Of a stretch of DNA of 64,000 nucleotides, positions 1 to 9,227 are shown piece after piece. The translations under genes were made by a program, and so were the position numbers. Origin of the DNA: Mycobacteroides immunogenum (GTDB lineage Bacteria > Actinomycetota > Actinomycetes > Mycobacteriales > Mycobacteriaceae); NCBI RefSeq assembly GCF_001605725.1, contig NZ_CP011530.1, positions 4,278,001-4,342,000 on the forward strand, in the 5' to 3' direction. The notes below the pieces were generated by a model. That model was not told where the DNA came from, ran no database searches, and saw only the letters and a list, made by a program, of their open reading frames with translations. Position 1 is the first letter of the stretch. Every line of letters begins with the position of its first letter.

Positions 1-117
1 CGGCGCAACATCGTGCTGAAGATCAGCAAGGGTCTGCGAGTAGTTGTTGGCGATGTTCTTCAGCTGGTCGACCAAGGCGTTGATCTGAGCATGGTCATAT
101 GTAATTACGTCACTCAT
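1..117 (-). CDS. esxT: EsxT, WXG100 family protein (partial, C-terminus outside window)
   Basis: Only the first 39 codons are present; the gene continues past the left edge. The ATG at 117 is preceded by a strong GGAGG ribosome binding site a few bases upstream. The visible peptide begins MSDVITYDHAQINALVDQLK and looks like the first amphipathic helix of a WXG100 protein. It lies directly downstream of esxU on the same strand, the order found for the ESX-4 pair EsxU-EsxT in M. tuberculosis (Rv3445c-Rv3444c). The pair should form the heterodimeric substrate of the ESX-4 machine. The identity rests on position and helix pattern; the WXG turn itself is not in the window. Confidence 0.85.
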   Translation of the reverse strand, partial: MSDVITYDHAQINALVDQLKNIANNYSQTLADLQHDVAP

Positions 118-156
118 AGCTATTTCCTCCCATTACCTACGTGGATGTATTGGCGC

Positions 157-456
157 TTAGTTCGCAATTCCGCCGATGGACTGCTGCTGGTTGGCAATTT
201 CCTCCTCGACGTGCTTCCGGTTGCCCTGCATCACTTCGGCAATCTGCGCAAGCGACTGGTTGGTCTTGCGCATCTCGTCGTGCAGCCGGGCTACCGCCTG
301 GTCGAAGGACTGCCGCGCGCCACCCTGCCATACCGAGTGCGGCACGCTCTCGCACTCATTCTGAAGCCGCGTCGTCAGCGTCGAAAGTTCATCATGCCGA
401 CCATTGATATCTGACTCGGCCTTAACGATCGCCCCGAGATCTTGCTCCATTGTCAT
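157..456 (-). CDS. esxU: EsxU, WXG100 family type VII secretion substrate
   Basis: A 99-residue helical protein with the WXG signature as Trp-Gln-Gly at residues 43-45, the expected place between two long helices. The start chosen is the ATG at 456, which has AGGGAGG seven bases upstream; a longer reading exists to 495 but has no ribosome binding site, and an internal ATG lies two codons later. It sits between the Rv3446c-like gene and esxT, so it is EsxU by gene order. In the family the two small proteins dimerise and are exported through EccC. A 144-bp gap upstream with its own ECF-like promoter suggests esxU-esxT are expressed separately from eccC4. Confidence 0.9.
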   Translation of the reverse strand: MTMEQDLGAIVKAESDINGRHDELSTLTTRLQNECESVPHSVWQGGARQSFDQAVARLHDEMRKTNQSLAQIAEVMQGNRKHVEEEIANQQQSIGGIAN

Positions 457-540
457 TCGATAACCTCCCTGTTCTCCCCAGGCCCGGCCAGTCACGGGTG
501 TGACGTCCGGTTTCTGGCCGGTTTTGTCCTTACAACTACA

Positions 541-569
541 TACGATGGCCCTACCGTCAGATCGGTTCC
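541..569 (-). promoter_or_regulatory. Candidate ECF sigma factor promoter for esxU-esxT
   Basis: On the minus strand GGAACC (569-564) is followed after 17 bases by ATCGTA (546-541), about 85 bases upstream of the esxU start. This layout resembles an ECF-type promoter with a GGAAC -35 element. From memory, SigM in M. tuberculosis controls esxT-esxU with a GGGAACC-like -35; the match here is suggestive, not proven. Confidence 0.4.
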
Positions 570-600
570 ATCTTTTTCAAAGTTTTTTTCAGCAATCTGG

Positions 601-1980
601 CTAGCTACTCGACTTTACCGCGTGAACCGTATGAATTGCAAGTTCACAGGCCTGAAGAACGTCGTCATAGCTACCTTTCTTGAACTGGCAGCCAATTCCT
701 ATCCGTAGATCGCCATCCAAAAGTACCGCCCAGGCGATGTCATGGCCCTCCCGGACCTCGGTGTAGGTGACCGCCGGCCGCTCCATCTTCTGGTCATCGG
801 CCTTGAAGTCGGTGAACGATCCCGGCGGTTCCTTCTCCATCGCGGCGCGCAGCGTCTCGGCCGTGGCTGCCAGGGTCTCCGTCGGCTTCACCCGCACCTG
901 AGTCATGTGCACGACCGCTTCGGGATCCTCCGGCGATATCACCTCGACCCGAGCGGACCCGGCCCCGCCGGCGGGTATGCGCCGCACCGCCCACTCGGCG
1001 GGGACCATGAACTGCACTCTCCCCTCGACCAGCAGCGAGGTAACCATCTCGGGTGCCGCCGGTGCGGGCTGCCGCGCCCGCGTGGATGCCACGGTGAGCA
1101 CGACACCCGTCACCACGATCGCCGCCGCCACACCGATCGCGACGGCCGGCCACCACCGGGGCAGCCGGGGTGCGGACCTGGCGGGTGCCGCCGGCGTCCA
1201 TTCGGATGTCCTGGCCACTGCGGGCTCGTCGGCGGCCTGCTCGAGAAAGGCCGACGCACGTGGCGCCTGGCCCATGTCGCGGAACACGAAATCCGCGGCG
1301 ACCTGCGAAACCCCGGGTGTCAGACCTATCCGGTCAATCGCATCGACAATCGCCTCACCCAGGTACCTATCGGCCGAATCAACGAGAATCGCAGCGATTC
1401 CAGGGCGTTCATCGCGGACCACCTGCTCGACGGCACGTGCCACGGCCCGCGCGACCTCGGCCGCGCTCGCGGTCTCCCAGGACCGGTCTTCGAGGTGACG
1501 AACCGTCGACGCCGGCTCACCGTCGGAGCCGGGTCCGACGACGGTGACGGCCACCTCACTGGGCGATACCTCGACCACCACCAATGAGCGGCCGGATATG
1601 TCGGTACGCACCCCGCGCTCGGCCAGCGCGAAGGCCCGCGACCGCACGGTCAGCGTCGCCGCCATCATCCGCGCGGCACCAGACAGCAGGGTGCGGCGCG
1701 CCGGACTCCACGCGGTCGGATGGATCAGCACCATCGAGTCGAGGCGGACCGGCGCGTTCCGGTCGGTGAGCAGTGATTCGAACAGTGCCGCCCACAGCGC
1801 GCGGGACGGGACCACCCGACCGGGCAGCAGCGCCATATCGTCGTCGAGCGCGGCGACCGCCGACCGAACATCGGCGCGCCCGGCTTCCCGGAGTCCGTCG
1901 TCGGTTCGCGCCCGAACTACCGTTTCGGTCACTTCGATCGCCACCCGCGCCCCTGTCTGCGGGTCGCGATCGAGAATCAC
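601..1980 (-). CDS. Type VII secretion-associated protein, Rv3446c family
   Basis: A 459-residue protein in the position of Rv3446c between eccC4 and esxU. The N-terminal two thirds contains segments of alternating strands and helices that look like a degenerate actin/Hsp70-like fold (my inference); a single membrane helix follows at about residues 275-297 (WWPAVAIGVAAAIVV), and the C-terminal domain is probably outside the membrane, as in the type VII secretion-associated C-terminal family. I prefer the GTG at 1980, whose GTGA overlaps the eccC4 stop and has GGAG nine bases upstream; a TTG five codons earlier is possible. The four-base overlap implies translational coupling to eccC4. Exact role in ESX-4 is not known. 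Confidence 0.8.
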   Translation of the reverse strand: MILDRDPQTGARVAIEVTETVVRARTDDGLREAGRADVRSAVAALDDDMALLPGRVVPSRALWAALFESLLTDRNAPVRLDSMVLIHPTAWSPARRTLLSGAARMMAATLTVRSRAFALAERGVRTDISGRSLVVVEVSPSEVAVTVVGPGSDGEPASTVRHLEDRSWETASAAEVARAVARAVEQVVRDERPGIAAILVDSADRYLGEAIVDAIDRIGLTPGVSQVAADFVFRDMGQAPRASAFLEQAADEPAVARTSEWTPAAPARSAPRLPRWWPAVAIGVAAAIVVTGVVLTVASTRARQPAPAAPEMVTSLLVEGRVQFMVPAEWAVRRIPAGGAGSARVEVISPEDPEAVVHMTQVRVKPTETLAATAETLRAAMEKEPPGSFTDFKADDQKMERPAVTYTEVREGHDIAWAVLLDGDLRIGIGCQFKKGSYDDVLQACELAIHTVHAVKSSS

Positions 1981-4900
1981 TGCGGGTCGCTCCAAGCGAC
2001 CTGGATCAGCTGTTGACCGCCCGAACGCATGACCAGGGTGCCTCGGCCCGCCGGTTGCTCACTCGGCCGCACCGTACCGATCAGCACGCCCTCGTCCTTA
2101 CTACCGCTCATCTGCAGACCGATGCAGGAGAGGTCCTTCATGCGCGCCATCATCGGCTCGAACATCGCCCGCGAGGCACCGCTGGTACGCCGCGCGATAA
2201 CGACATGCAGACCGATGTCTTTCGAGTGCGGTAGGTATTCCGCCAACGGCAGCAGCGGGTTACCGCTCGCCAATGCCACCAAGTCGTAATCGTCGACCAA
2301 GATGTAGATCTCCGGACCCGACCACCAGGACCTGTCACGCAATTCCTGTTGCGTGACATCGGGTCCCGGCATGCGCGACTTGAGTAGCTCGATGAGCGCC
2401 GGCACCTCGTCGACCAGCGTGTTGCTCGACATCGCGTATTTGGCAAGGTGCTCGGTCTCGACGACACCGAGCAAGGTGCGGCGGTAGTCGACGATGAACA
2501 GTTGCACCTGCTGCGGGGTGGTGGTGCGGACAATCTCGCGGCAGATGGTGCGCAACAGACCGGTCTTGCCGCACTCGCTGTCGCCGAAGATCATCATGTG
2601 CGGCTGCTCGCCGAATTCCAGGAACATCGGCGCCAACTCGGACTCGTTGATACCCACCAGGATCCGCAGGTTCGGCTGATCGTTCTGCGGTGCCTGCGGC
2701 ACCAGCGCCGCGTAATCGATCTTGTGCGGCAGCATGCGCACCTGCGGCGCCTCCGCCGAGCTGCGCTGCCGCATGCTCGCGGCCGCCGCGGCGATGGCCT
2801 CACCGAGGTCCTGATTCGACGAGACGCTGTCGACACGGGGCAATCCGATGAGCATGTGCCTGCGGTCGCGGGTGATGCCCCGGCCCGGCCTGCCGTCCGG
2901 GACAAGCTGCGCCAGCTTGCGATCGAAGTCCGAATCCAGCGGGTCACCCAGGCGAAGCTCGACGCGGGTACCGATCTGGTCCTTCAGGGCCGGCCGGATT
3001 TCCGCCCAGCGTGACGCCGTGACCACCGTGTGCACGCCGAAACCGAGACCCTGCGCCGCCAGCGCGGTGACCTGCGGCTCCAGCACCTCGAATTCCTGGC
3101 GGACGGTGGACCAGCCGTCGATGATGAAGAACACGTCACCAAACGGATCACTGGCCAGCTGCGGGTCGCCGGCACCCTTGCGCCGCCGGTACTCGGCCAT
3201 CGAGTCGATGCCGTAGGCACGGAAGGCGTTCTCACGCGACCTGACGATCGTCAACATCTCGGCGAATGTGCGCCGGATCAGATCCGATTCCAGTCGGCTG
3301 GCCACCGAACCGACATGTGGCAGCTGAGCCAGCGACGTGAGCGTGCCACCGCCGAAGTCCAGGCAGTAGAACTGCACCTGAGCCGGACTGTGTGTCACCG
3401 CGAGCGACGTGACCAGGGTGCGCACGGTCATCGACTTACCGGACTGCGGTGCGCCCACGATGGCGACGTTGCCCGCGGCGGCGGACAGATCCACGATGTA
3501 CGGGTCGCGCCGCTGCTCGTAAGGCCGGTCCACGATGCCGATCGGGACGGTCAAACTACCGACCGCGTCGAAACCGGCGCGACCGTGCCGGGGAATCAGG
3601 TCGCCGAGCGTAGGCGAATCATCCAATGGCGGCAGCCACACCTCGTGCGCCGGATTACCGTGTCCCTCAACACGATCGAGGATCGTGTCGATGACCGACC
3701 GTCCGGTGGCCTCGGCCACAGCCGGCGAATCGTCCTCCACCACTTCCGCGGGACGCATCTGCAGCGCCACCGGCGATGCGGTGAAGAGGCGTGGAGCAGC
3801 GCCCCCACCCCCGGAGGAGACGGCGCGCCGCGCCGGCCCATAGGGCACGTAGGCCCCGGACACATATGAGGTTTGGAATCGCGTCAACTCGCCCGAGTCA
3901 TCCTTGAGGTAGCAGGACCCCGGGGTGTTGGGCAGGTGGTAGGCATCCGGAACGCCGATCGCGGCGCGGGATTCGTTGGCGGAGAAGGTCTTCAAGCAGA
4001 GTCGATAAGACAGGTGCGACTCCAGACCGCGCAGGCGGCCTTCGTCCAGACGCTGCGAGGCCAGCAGCAGATGCACGTGCAGCGACCGGCCCAGACGGCC
4101 GATGGCTACGAACAGTTCCGCGAAATCCGGGTGCTGGCTGAGCAATTCGGAGAACTCGTCGACGATGATGAAGAGTGCGGGCAGCGGGGCCAGAGACGCA
4201 CCCGCGGCACGGGCACGCTCATACTCGGTGACATTGGCGAAGTTGCCCGCGGCGCGCAGCAGCTCCTGGCGCCGGTTCATCTCGCCTGCGAGCGCGTCCT
4301 TCATGCGGGACACCAGGTTTGCCTCTTCGGCGAGGTTGGTGATGATGGCCGCGACGTGCTGCGCCCGGTCCAGGCCGAGGAACGTGGCACCACCCTTGAA
4401 GTCGACGAGCACCAGGTTGAGCGCATCCGGCGAATGGGTCGCGATCATGCCGAGCGTCAACGTGCGCAGGAACTCCGACTTACCCGAGCCGGTCGCTCCG
4501 ATGCAGAGCCCGTGCGGACCCATGCCGTTTTCGGCGGCTTCCTTGATGTCCAGCTCCATCGGCGTGCCGTCGACCGCGATACCGATCGGCACTCGCAGCC
4601 GGTCACGACCAACTCTGTTGCGCCACACCACTTCCGGGTTGAGTAGCCCGGGATCGCCGATTCCCACGATGTCGGACCAGCGCGTACTGACCTCGGTCTG
4701 GATCTGGACCTCATCGCCGCTGCCGGTCAGCACCCGGTAGGGCGCCAGCCGGCGCGCGCAGGCCATCGCCTCGGTGATGGTGAGGTGATCGGGGTGGGCG
4801 AAGACCTCGGACCCCACGTTGCCCTTGGCGCCCAGTCCGCGTTCGGTGAGCTCCAATTGCATGCCGCGCCGGGCCGCCAGCGGATCCACCCTGGTGCCGA

Positions 4901-5963
4901 TCTCGACAAGGGTCACCGAGTCGATGCCGTGATCGACGATCAGGCGCTCGGAACCGATCAACGTGCCGCTGTCGACCACGATGAGGATCTGCGGCCTGTC
5001 TGGCGAGGGCTGCGCGGTCCGGGAGAACCGTTCACGCTCGGTGATCAGCGAGGCCAACGACTCCTCGACCTCGCCCAGCGAGTGATACACCAGCCGAGAC
5101 GTACCGACGCCGTCGAATGAGCTCGGGTGCTGTGCGTGCGGAAGCCATTTGAGCCAGTCCCAATGCGGTGCCGCATGGCGGTTGACCACCGCCGCGACCA
5201 GGAATTGGTCGGGCCCGTGGAACATGGCCAGCTGACAGATCATGGCGCGCAACATTCCGCGCGCCACCTCCGGGGAACCGTCGATGGTGACGGCGGCAAA
5301 ACCCCTCAGATTCAGTGCGATCGGCAACTCCGGAACCAGCGAGTGGGTACGTACGAATCGGCGCAGCGCCACGGAGGCAACCGGCTCCAACTCCTCGACC
5401 GGCCCGATCTCGGGCGCCACCAACTGCGCGGCAAGCCGCTGATCGCCGGTGCCGACGCGCACGTGGCAATAGTCGCTATCGCCGGGACGCCGCTCCCACA
5501 TGCGGCGCCCGCCCGCCAGGGTCCACAGCGCGGCGGGGTCCGGGTTGTTCCACAGCAGCGCCTTGCGCTGAGCCGCACCGGTATCGGTGACGTTCTTGCG
5601 CACCACTTCCAGGTACCGCAGGTAATCCTTGCGGTCCTCGTTGATCTCACTGGTCTTGGCGCCCTTGCCCCCGCTGTTGGACACCATGCTGACCATCGAG
5701 ACCATCATCATGATCGGGAAGAGCATGAACATCGGGCTGCGCATCATGCCGCCGCCCGCACCGCCGCTACCGAAACTGCCCGAGGTGACGAAGAAGGCGA
5801 TCATGCCGACCATCGCCACCACCATGACCAGCGGCATGATCTTGGCGATGATCGGTGAGGGCACCGGCCGCGGGATCTCCGGCGGTGGCTGCACATTGAC
5901 CTCGCCACCCGGCACGCGCGGCACGGCAAGCCGAGGCCGCCGAATAAAGATTGTGGTGTTCAC
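1977..5963 (-). CDS. eccC4: EccC4, ESX-4 FtsK/SpoIIIE-type ATPase
   Basis: A 1328-residue membrane ATPase, the motor and substrate receptor of ESX-4. Two hydrophobic helices lie near residues 37-60 and 72-95. Three ATPase modules follow, with Walker A motifs GATGSGKS near residue 490, GAPQSGKS near 836 and GDSECGKT near 1126; the first module also has a clear Walker B (LFIIVDEFSELL). The single-chain form (fused C-a and C-b) is typical of ESX-4. The start is a GTG at 5963; the upstream GGGG run is a weak ribosome binding site. It heads the minus-strand set eccC4, Rv3446c-like gene, esxU, esxT and is divergent from eccD4 across a 268-bp intergenic region. Confidence 0.97.
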   Translation of the reverse strand: MNTTIFIRRPRLAVPRVPGGEVNVQPPPEIPRPVPSPIIAKIMPLVMVVAMVGMIAFFVTSGSFGSGGAGGGMMRSPMFMLFPIMMMVSMVSMVSNSGGKGAKTSEINEDRKDYLRYLEVVRKNVTDTGAAQRKALLWNNPDPAALWTLAGGRRMWERRPGDSDYCHVRVGTGDQRLAAQLVAPEIGPVEELEPVASVALRRFVRTHSLVPELPIALNLRGFAAVTIDGSPEVARGMLRAMICQLAMFHGPDQFLVAAVVNRHAAPHWDWLKWLPHAQHPSSFDGVGTSRLVYHSLGEVEESLASLITERERFSRTAQPSPDRPQILIVVDSGTLIGSERLIVDHGIDSVTLVEIGTRVDPLAARRGMQLELTERGLGAKGNVGSEVFAHPDHLTITEAMACARRLAPYRVLTGSGDEVQIQTEVSTRWSDIVGIGDPGLLNPEVVWRNRVGRDRLRVPIGIAVDGTPMELDIKEAAENGMGPHGLCIGATGSGKSEFLRTLTLGMIATHSPDALNLVLVDFKGGATFLGLDRAQHVAAIITNLAEEANLVSRMKDALAGEMNRRQELLRAAGNFANVTEYERARAAGASLAPLPALFIIVDEFSELLSQHPDFAELFVAIGRLGRSLHVHLLLASQRLDEGRLRGLESHLSYRLCLKTFSANESRAAIGVPDAYHLPNTPGSCYLKDDSGELTRFQTSYVSGAYVPYGPARRAVSSGGGGAAPRLFTASPVALQMRPAEVVEDDSPAVAEATGRSVIDTILDRVEGHGNPAHEVWLPPLDDSPTLGDLIPRHGRAGFDAVGSLTVPIGIVDRPYEQRRDPYIVDLSAAAGNVAIVGAPQSGKSMTVRTLVTSLAVTHSPAQVQFYCLDFGGGTLTSLAQLPHVGSVASRLESDLIRRTFAEMLTIVRSRENAFRAYGIDSMAEYRRRKGAGDPQLASDPFGDVFFIIDGWSTVRQEFEVLEPQVTALAAQGLGFGVHTVVTASRWAEIRPALKDQIGTRVELRLGDPLDSDFDRKLAQLVPDGRPGRGITRDRRHMLIGLPRVDSVSSNQDLGEAIAAAAASMRQRSSAEAPQVRMLPHKIDYAALVPQAPQNDQPNLRILVGINESELAPMFLEFGEQPHMMIFGDSECGKTGLLRTICREIVRTTTPQQVQLFIVDYRRTLLGVVETEHLAKYAMSSNTLVDEVPALIELLKSRMPGPDVTQQELRDRSWWSGPEIYILVDDYDLVALASGNPLLPLAEYLPHSKDIGLHVVIARRTSGASRAMFEPMMARMKDLSCIGLQMSGSKDEGVLIGTVRPSEQPAGRGTLVMRSGGQQLIQVAWSDPQ

Positions 5964-6231
5964 TCGGTGCTCACCCCTGGCCCTCCGGTTCCCCCGCGTC
6001 GCATCTCGTGGCTATCTGAGTCATCCACGCTACCGCCCAGCCCACGGCGGGCTACAGGATAGGGTCGTTATATCCGGTGCCGCAACGAATTCGCTCATAA
6101 GATCGCTGCTACCGCTGTTCATCCGTGCGACGATCGCGCGGATGCGCCGAACCGCTGGCGACCTTCAGTCGCGTTCGGCTAGTGTGCATGCGCAAAGATC
6201 AATGACCGTGGGGGCAGGTAGGGGGCACAGC

Positions 6232-7767
6232 ATGACACATGCGCAGTCGGGCGCCGAGCAACGTTCGGCGGTACTCGAACTGTGCCGCGTTTCCGTTCAG
6301 GCTGAGCGAACCCAGGTCGACCTGGCGCTGCCGACGAGTGTTCCGCTGGCTCTCTTGGTCGGATCGATCGTCGACATCATCAACCAGCATGTCGGTGTCC
6401 CCGAGCTGACCAGCCCGGAGGACGCCGTGGAAACGCATTGGCGTCTGTCCCGGCCCGGTCAGCCACCGCTGCAGATGTCCAGCACCCTCGGGGAGCTTGA
6501 GATTCGCGATGGCGACCAGCTGATTCTCACCCGATCCGATGTCGCGGCACCGGATCCGCTGTTCGACGACGTCTTTCTGGCGGTGTCGACCTTCCGTACC
6601 GTCTCGGCCCATCCGTGGAGCCGGAACGCGGCCCGCATCCTCGGTGCCTCGGTCTGCGGGCTGTCCGCATTACTGGGTGCCACCGCGCTGCTGCGCGCCG
6701 GCGCCACCAACCCCGGTCTGCTGCTTCCTATCATTGCGGTGGCGATAGCGCTGGTGGCGATGACCGCCGCGGTGTTCGCGAACAGGGTCTACGACGATTC
6801 GCTCGCCTCGGTGATGCTCAGTCACTGCGCGGTCGGCTTTTCCGCTGTGGCGGGAGCTCTTTTCGTGCCCGGAAAGTACGGCGCTCCCCACGCCATGCTG
6901 GCGCTCATGGTGGCGATGGTGGTGGCGATTCTCGCCATGCGAGCCACCGGCACCGGCACCACATCGCTGGTGGCGGTCGCCTCGGCATCATTCCTGGGGT
7001 TCGCCGCGGCACTGGGTTACGTGCTGTTCGAGCCGCCGATTTACAGCTTGGGGGCAGTGCTGGGCTCGGTGGGAATCTGCGCGGTGGCGCTGTCGCCGCG
7101 TGTGGCGATGGTCTTGGCCCGGCTCCCGCTGCCTCCGGTGCCCACCCAGGGCGCCCCATCTCGTCCCGAACATTCCACCGCGCCGATCGAAGCCATCGAG
7201 GGCCTGGACGGGCTTGATACCGAGGGCGACGACGTCGAGGACGCCACGGCACTACCCCCACTCCCCGACCTTCGCGAGAAGGCGCTGCGGGCACATGCCG
7301 TGCTAACCGGATTGGTGTGCGGAACCTCCGCGGTCACCGCGGTGGGCGCCGTGCTCGCGGCGCTGTCCTTCTCCGGGGCGGGCGCACATCACCCCACCGG
7401 CGCACATCGGTTCAGCGGAGTGGTGCTGGCGGCCTTGATCGCGCTGGCGATGATGCTGCGGGCGCGGTCGCATGCCGACCTGGCGCAGACGGTGGCGATC
7501 AACCTCGGCGGCATAGCCATTCCGGTGGCCGTATTCGCGTTCGTCGCTATCGCGTACCCGACGGCAGCGGTCTTCACCACTGTGTTGACCGCCATCGCCG
7601 CGGGGTCGGCCATCGCATTGGGCTTCTTGGTATCGGCGCGAAAGTACTCACCCGTGGCACGGCGCACGGTGGAGATCATCGAATACATCGCGCTGTCCCT
7701 GATCGTTCCGGTCGCCGTCTGGGTGTGCGGCGTGTACAGCGCCGTGCGGGGATTGAACCTGCCATGA
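6232..7767 (+). CDS. eccD4: EccD4, ESX-4 membrane channel component
   Basis: A 511-residue protein with an N-terminal ubiquitin-like (YukD-type) domain over about residues 12-100, then about eleven hydrophobic helices to the C-terminus with a hydrophilic loop in the middle (near residues 310-340). This is the EccD architecture that forms the bulk of the membrane pore. I chose the ATG at 6232 because AGGGGG lies six bases upstream; the frame is open much farther upstream over the divergent eccC4 start, but that part lacks protein-like composition. The stop overlaps the mycP4 start in an ATGA, so the two genes are one operon. Confidence 0.95.
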   Translation: MTHAQSGAEQRSAVLELCRVSVQAERTQVDLALPTSVPLALLVGSIVDIINQHVGVPELTSPEDAVETHWRLSRPGQPPLQMSSTLGELEIRDGDQLILTRSDVAAPDPLFDDVFLAVSTFRTVSAHPWSRNAARILGASVCGLSALLGATALLRAGATNPGLLLPIIAVAIALVAMTAAVFANRVYDDSLASVMLSHCAVGFSAVAGALFVPGKYGAPHAMLALMVAMVVAILAMRATGTGTTSLVAVASASFLGFAAALGYVLFEPPIYSLGAVLGSVGICAVALSPRVAMVLARLPLPPVPTQGAPSRPEHSTAPIEAIEGLDGLDTEGDDVEDATALPPLPDLREKALRAHAVLTGLVCGTSAVTAVGAVLAALSFSGAGAHHPTGAHRFSGVVLAALIALAMMLRARSHADLAQTVAINLGGIAIPVAVFAFVAIAYPTAAVFTTVLTAIAAGSAIALGFLVSARKYSPVARRTVEIIEYIALSLIVPVAVWVCGVYSAVRGLNLP

Positions 7768-9203
7768 GCCTGGGCGTGGCCCGCCGTATCGCCACCGCTG
7801 CAGTCGTTGTGATGTTGGCGATGTCGTCGCAGCTGGCGACGGGCTCGACGCATGTGCTGGCGACAGCGCGCGCCTTCGCGCCGCTGCCCGTCGACCCGAG
7901 CATGCTGCCCGGCCCGCGTCCGCCCGCCCCGATCGAGCCGACCGAGCAGAAGGAACTGTGCCGATTCCCCGGCATTGATCCCAAGCGCGACCTCAACAAG
8001 GTCCCCACGCAGCAGCGCGGGCTCGATCTGCCGCTGGTCTGGCAGCTGTCCCGTGGTGCCGGCCAGACCGTCGCGGTGATCGACACCGGCGTCGCACGCA
8101 GTCCCCGGCTGCCACCGCTCATCCCGGGCGGTGACTACGTCTTCGAGGGCGGCAACGGCACCCAGGACTGCGACGCGCACGGCACGATCGTCGCCGGAAT
8201 CATCGCGGCGGCACCGGATCCCACCGGGGCCAGCGCTTTCAGCGGTATCGCGCCAGACGTCAGCCTGATCACCATTCGGCAGTCCAGCGCGAAGTTCGCG
8301 GTGAAGAACAAGGGCGGCAATGACCGCGACGACCCCTCCAAGATCAGCGGCGTCGGAAACGTGGACACCCTGGCGATGGCGGTACGTACCGCCGCGGACA
8401 TGGGTGCGACCGTCATCAACATCTCCGAGGTGGCCTGCGCCTCGGCCAAGCAGTTCCTGGATGATCGGCCGCTGGGTGCCGCACTGCAGTACGCCGTGGA
8501 CGTCAAGAACGTCGTCGTGGTGGTGGCCGCCGGAAACGTCGGCGACGGGCAGTGCAAGAGCCAGAATCCTCCGCCCGATCCGGCCCGGCCCAACACCCCG
8601 GATTGGGATTCCGTGCTGGAGACCGTGAGTCCGGCCTGGTACAACGATCTGGTTCTCACCGTCGGTTCGATCGGGCCGGACGGGCAACCCTCCAAGTTCA
8701 GCCTCGGCGGCCCCTGGGTCGATGTCTCCGCGCCCGGAGAGGACATCATCTCCCTGGACCCCAACCGCGACGCGCTGACCAACGCCTACATGGGCGACCA
8801 GGGCCCGGTGCCCATCCAGGGCACCAGCTTCTCGGCTCCGGTGGTCAGTGGTGTTGTCGCGCTGGTGCGTTCACGATTCCCCCAGCTGAGTGCGCGTGAG
8901 GTGATGAGCCGCATCAAGAACACGGCGCATCGCCCGCCCGGCGGCTGGGACCCGTATCTGGGTTTCGGCGTGGTGGACGCGCTCGCCGCGGTCAGCGATG
9001 ACCTGGGCACCACCAGTGATCTCTCGCGGGCCAATGCCGCCAAGAAACTCGTGCTGCCGCCCGCTCCCCCGCCGCCCGATCCGCGGCCGCGCCGTGTAGC
9101 ACTCATCGGGATAGCGGTCTGCGCAATGTTTCTCGCCGCCGCGCTGGCGATGTTGGCGCCGGTCCGCAGGCTCCGGCAGAGCCGGGAACACCCCGACGAA
9201 TAA
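7764..9203 (+). CDS. mycP4: MycP4, mycosin subtilisin-like serine protease of ESX-4
   Basis: A 479-residue secreted, membrane-anchored protease. A signal peptide occupies the first ~38 residues. The catalytic triad is visible: Asp in VAVIDTGVA, His in CDAHGTIVAGI and Ser in QGTSFSAPV. A proline-rich linker and a C-terminal membrane helix (about residues 447-467) followed by a short basic tail complete the mycosin architecture. The start overlaps the eccD4 stop (ATGA), giving 479 residues, normal for the family; an upstream in-frame extension is the shadow of eccD4. Mycosins stabilise the ESX membrane complex and process substrates at the periplasmic side. Confidence 0.96.
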   Translation: MSLGVARRIATAAVVVMLAMSSQLATGSTHVLATARAFAPLPVDPSMLPGPRPPAPIEPTEQKELCRFPGIDPKRDLNKVPTQQRGLDLPLVWQLSRGAGQTVAVIDTGVARSPRLPPLIPGGDYVFEGGNGTQDCDAHGTIVAGIIAAAPDPTGASAFSGIAPDVSLITIRQSSAKFAVKNKGGNDRDDPSKISGVGNVDTLAMAVRTAADMGATVINISEVACASAKQFLDDRPLGAALQYAVDVKNVVVVVAAGNVGDGQCKSQNPPPDPARPNTPDWDSVLETVSPAWYNDLVLTVGSIGPDGQPSKFSLGGPWVDVSAPGEDIISLDPNRDALTNAYMGDQGPVPIQGTSFSAPVVSGVVALVRSRFPQLSAREVMSRIKNTAHRPPGGWDPYLGFGVVDALAAVSDDLGTTSDLSRANAAKKLVLPPAPPPPDPRPRRVALIGIAVCAMFLAAALAMLAPVRRLRQSREHPDE

Positions 9204-9209
9204 CGCCGG

Positions 9210-9227
9210 CCCGTCCGTCAGGACGGG
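9210..9227. terminator. Short hairpin between convergent mycP4 and eccB4
   Basis: CCCGTCC and GGACGGG pair around a GTCA loop in the 14-bp space and the last codons of eccB4. It could end both transcripts. The stem is only seven pairs and there is no T-run, so this is a modest call. Confidence 0.45.

Noticed and set aside
5629..6231. A 200-residue N-terminal extension of EccD4
   Set aside because: It runs antisense over the start of eccC4, is not protein-like, and the ATG at 6232 has a good ribosome binding site.
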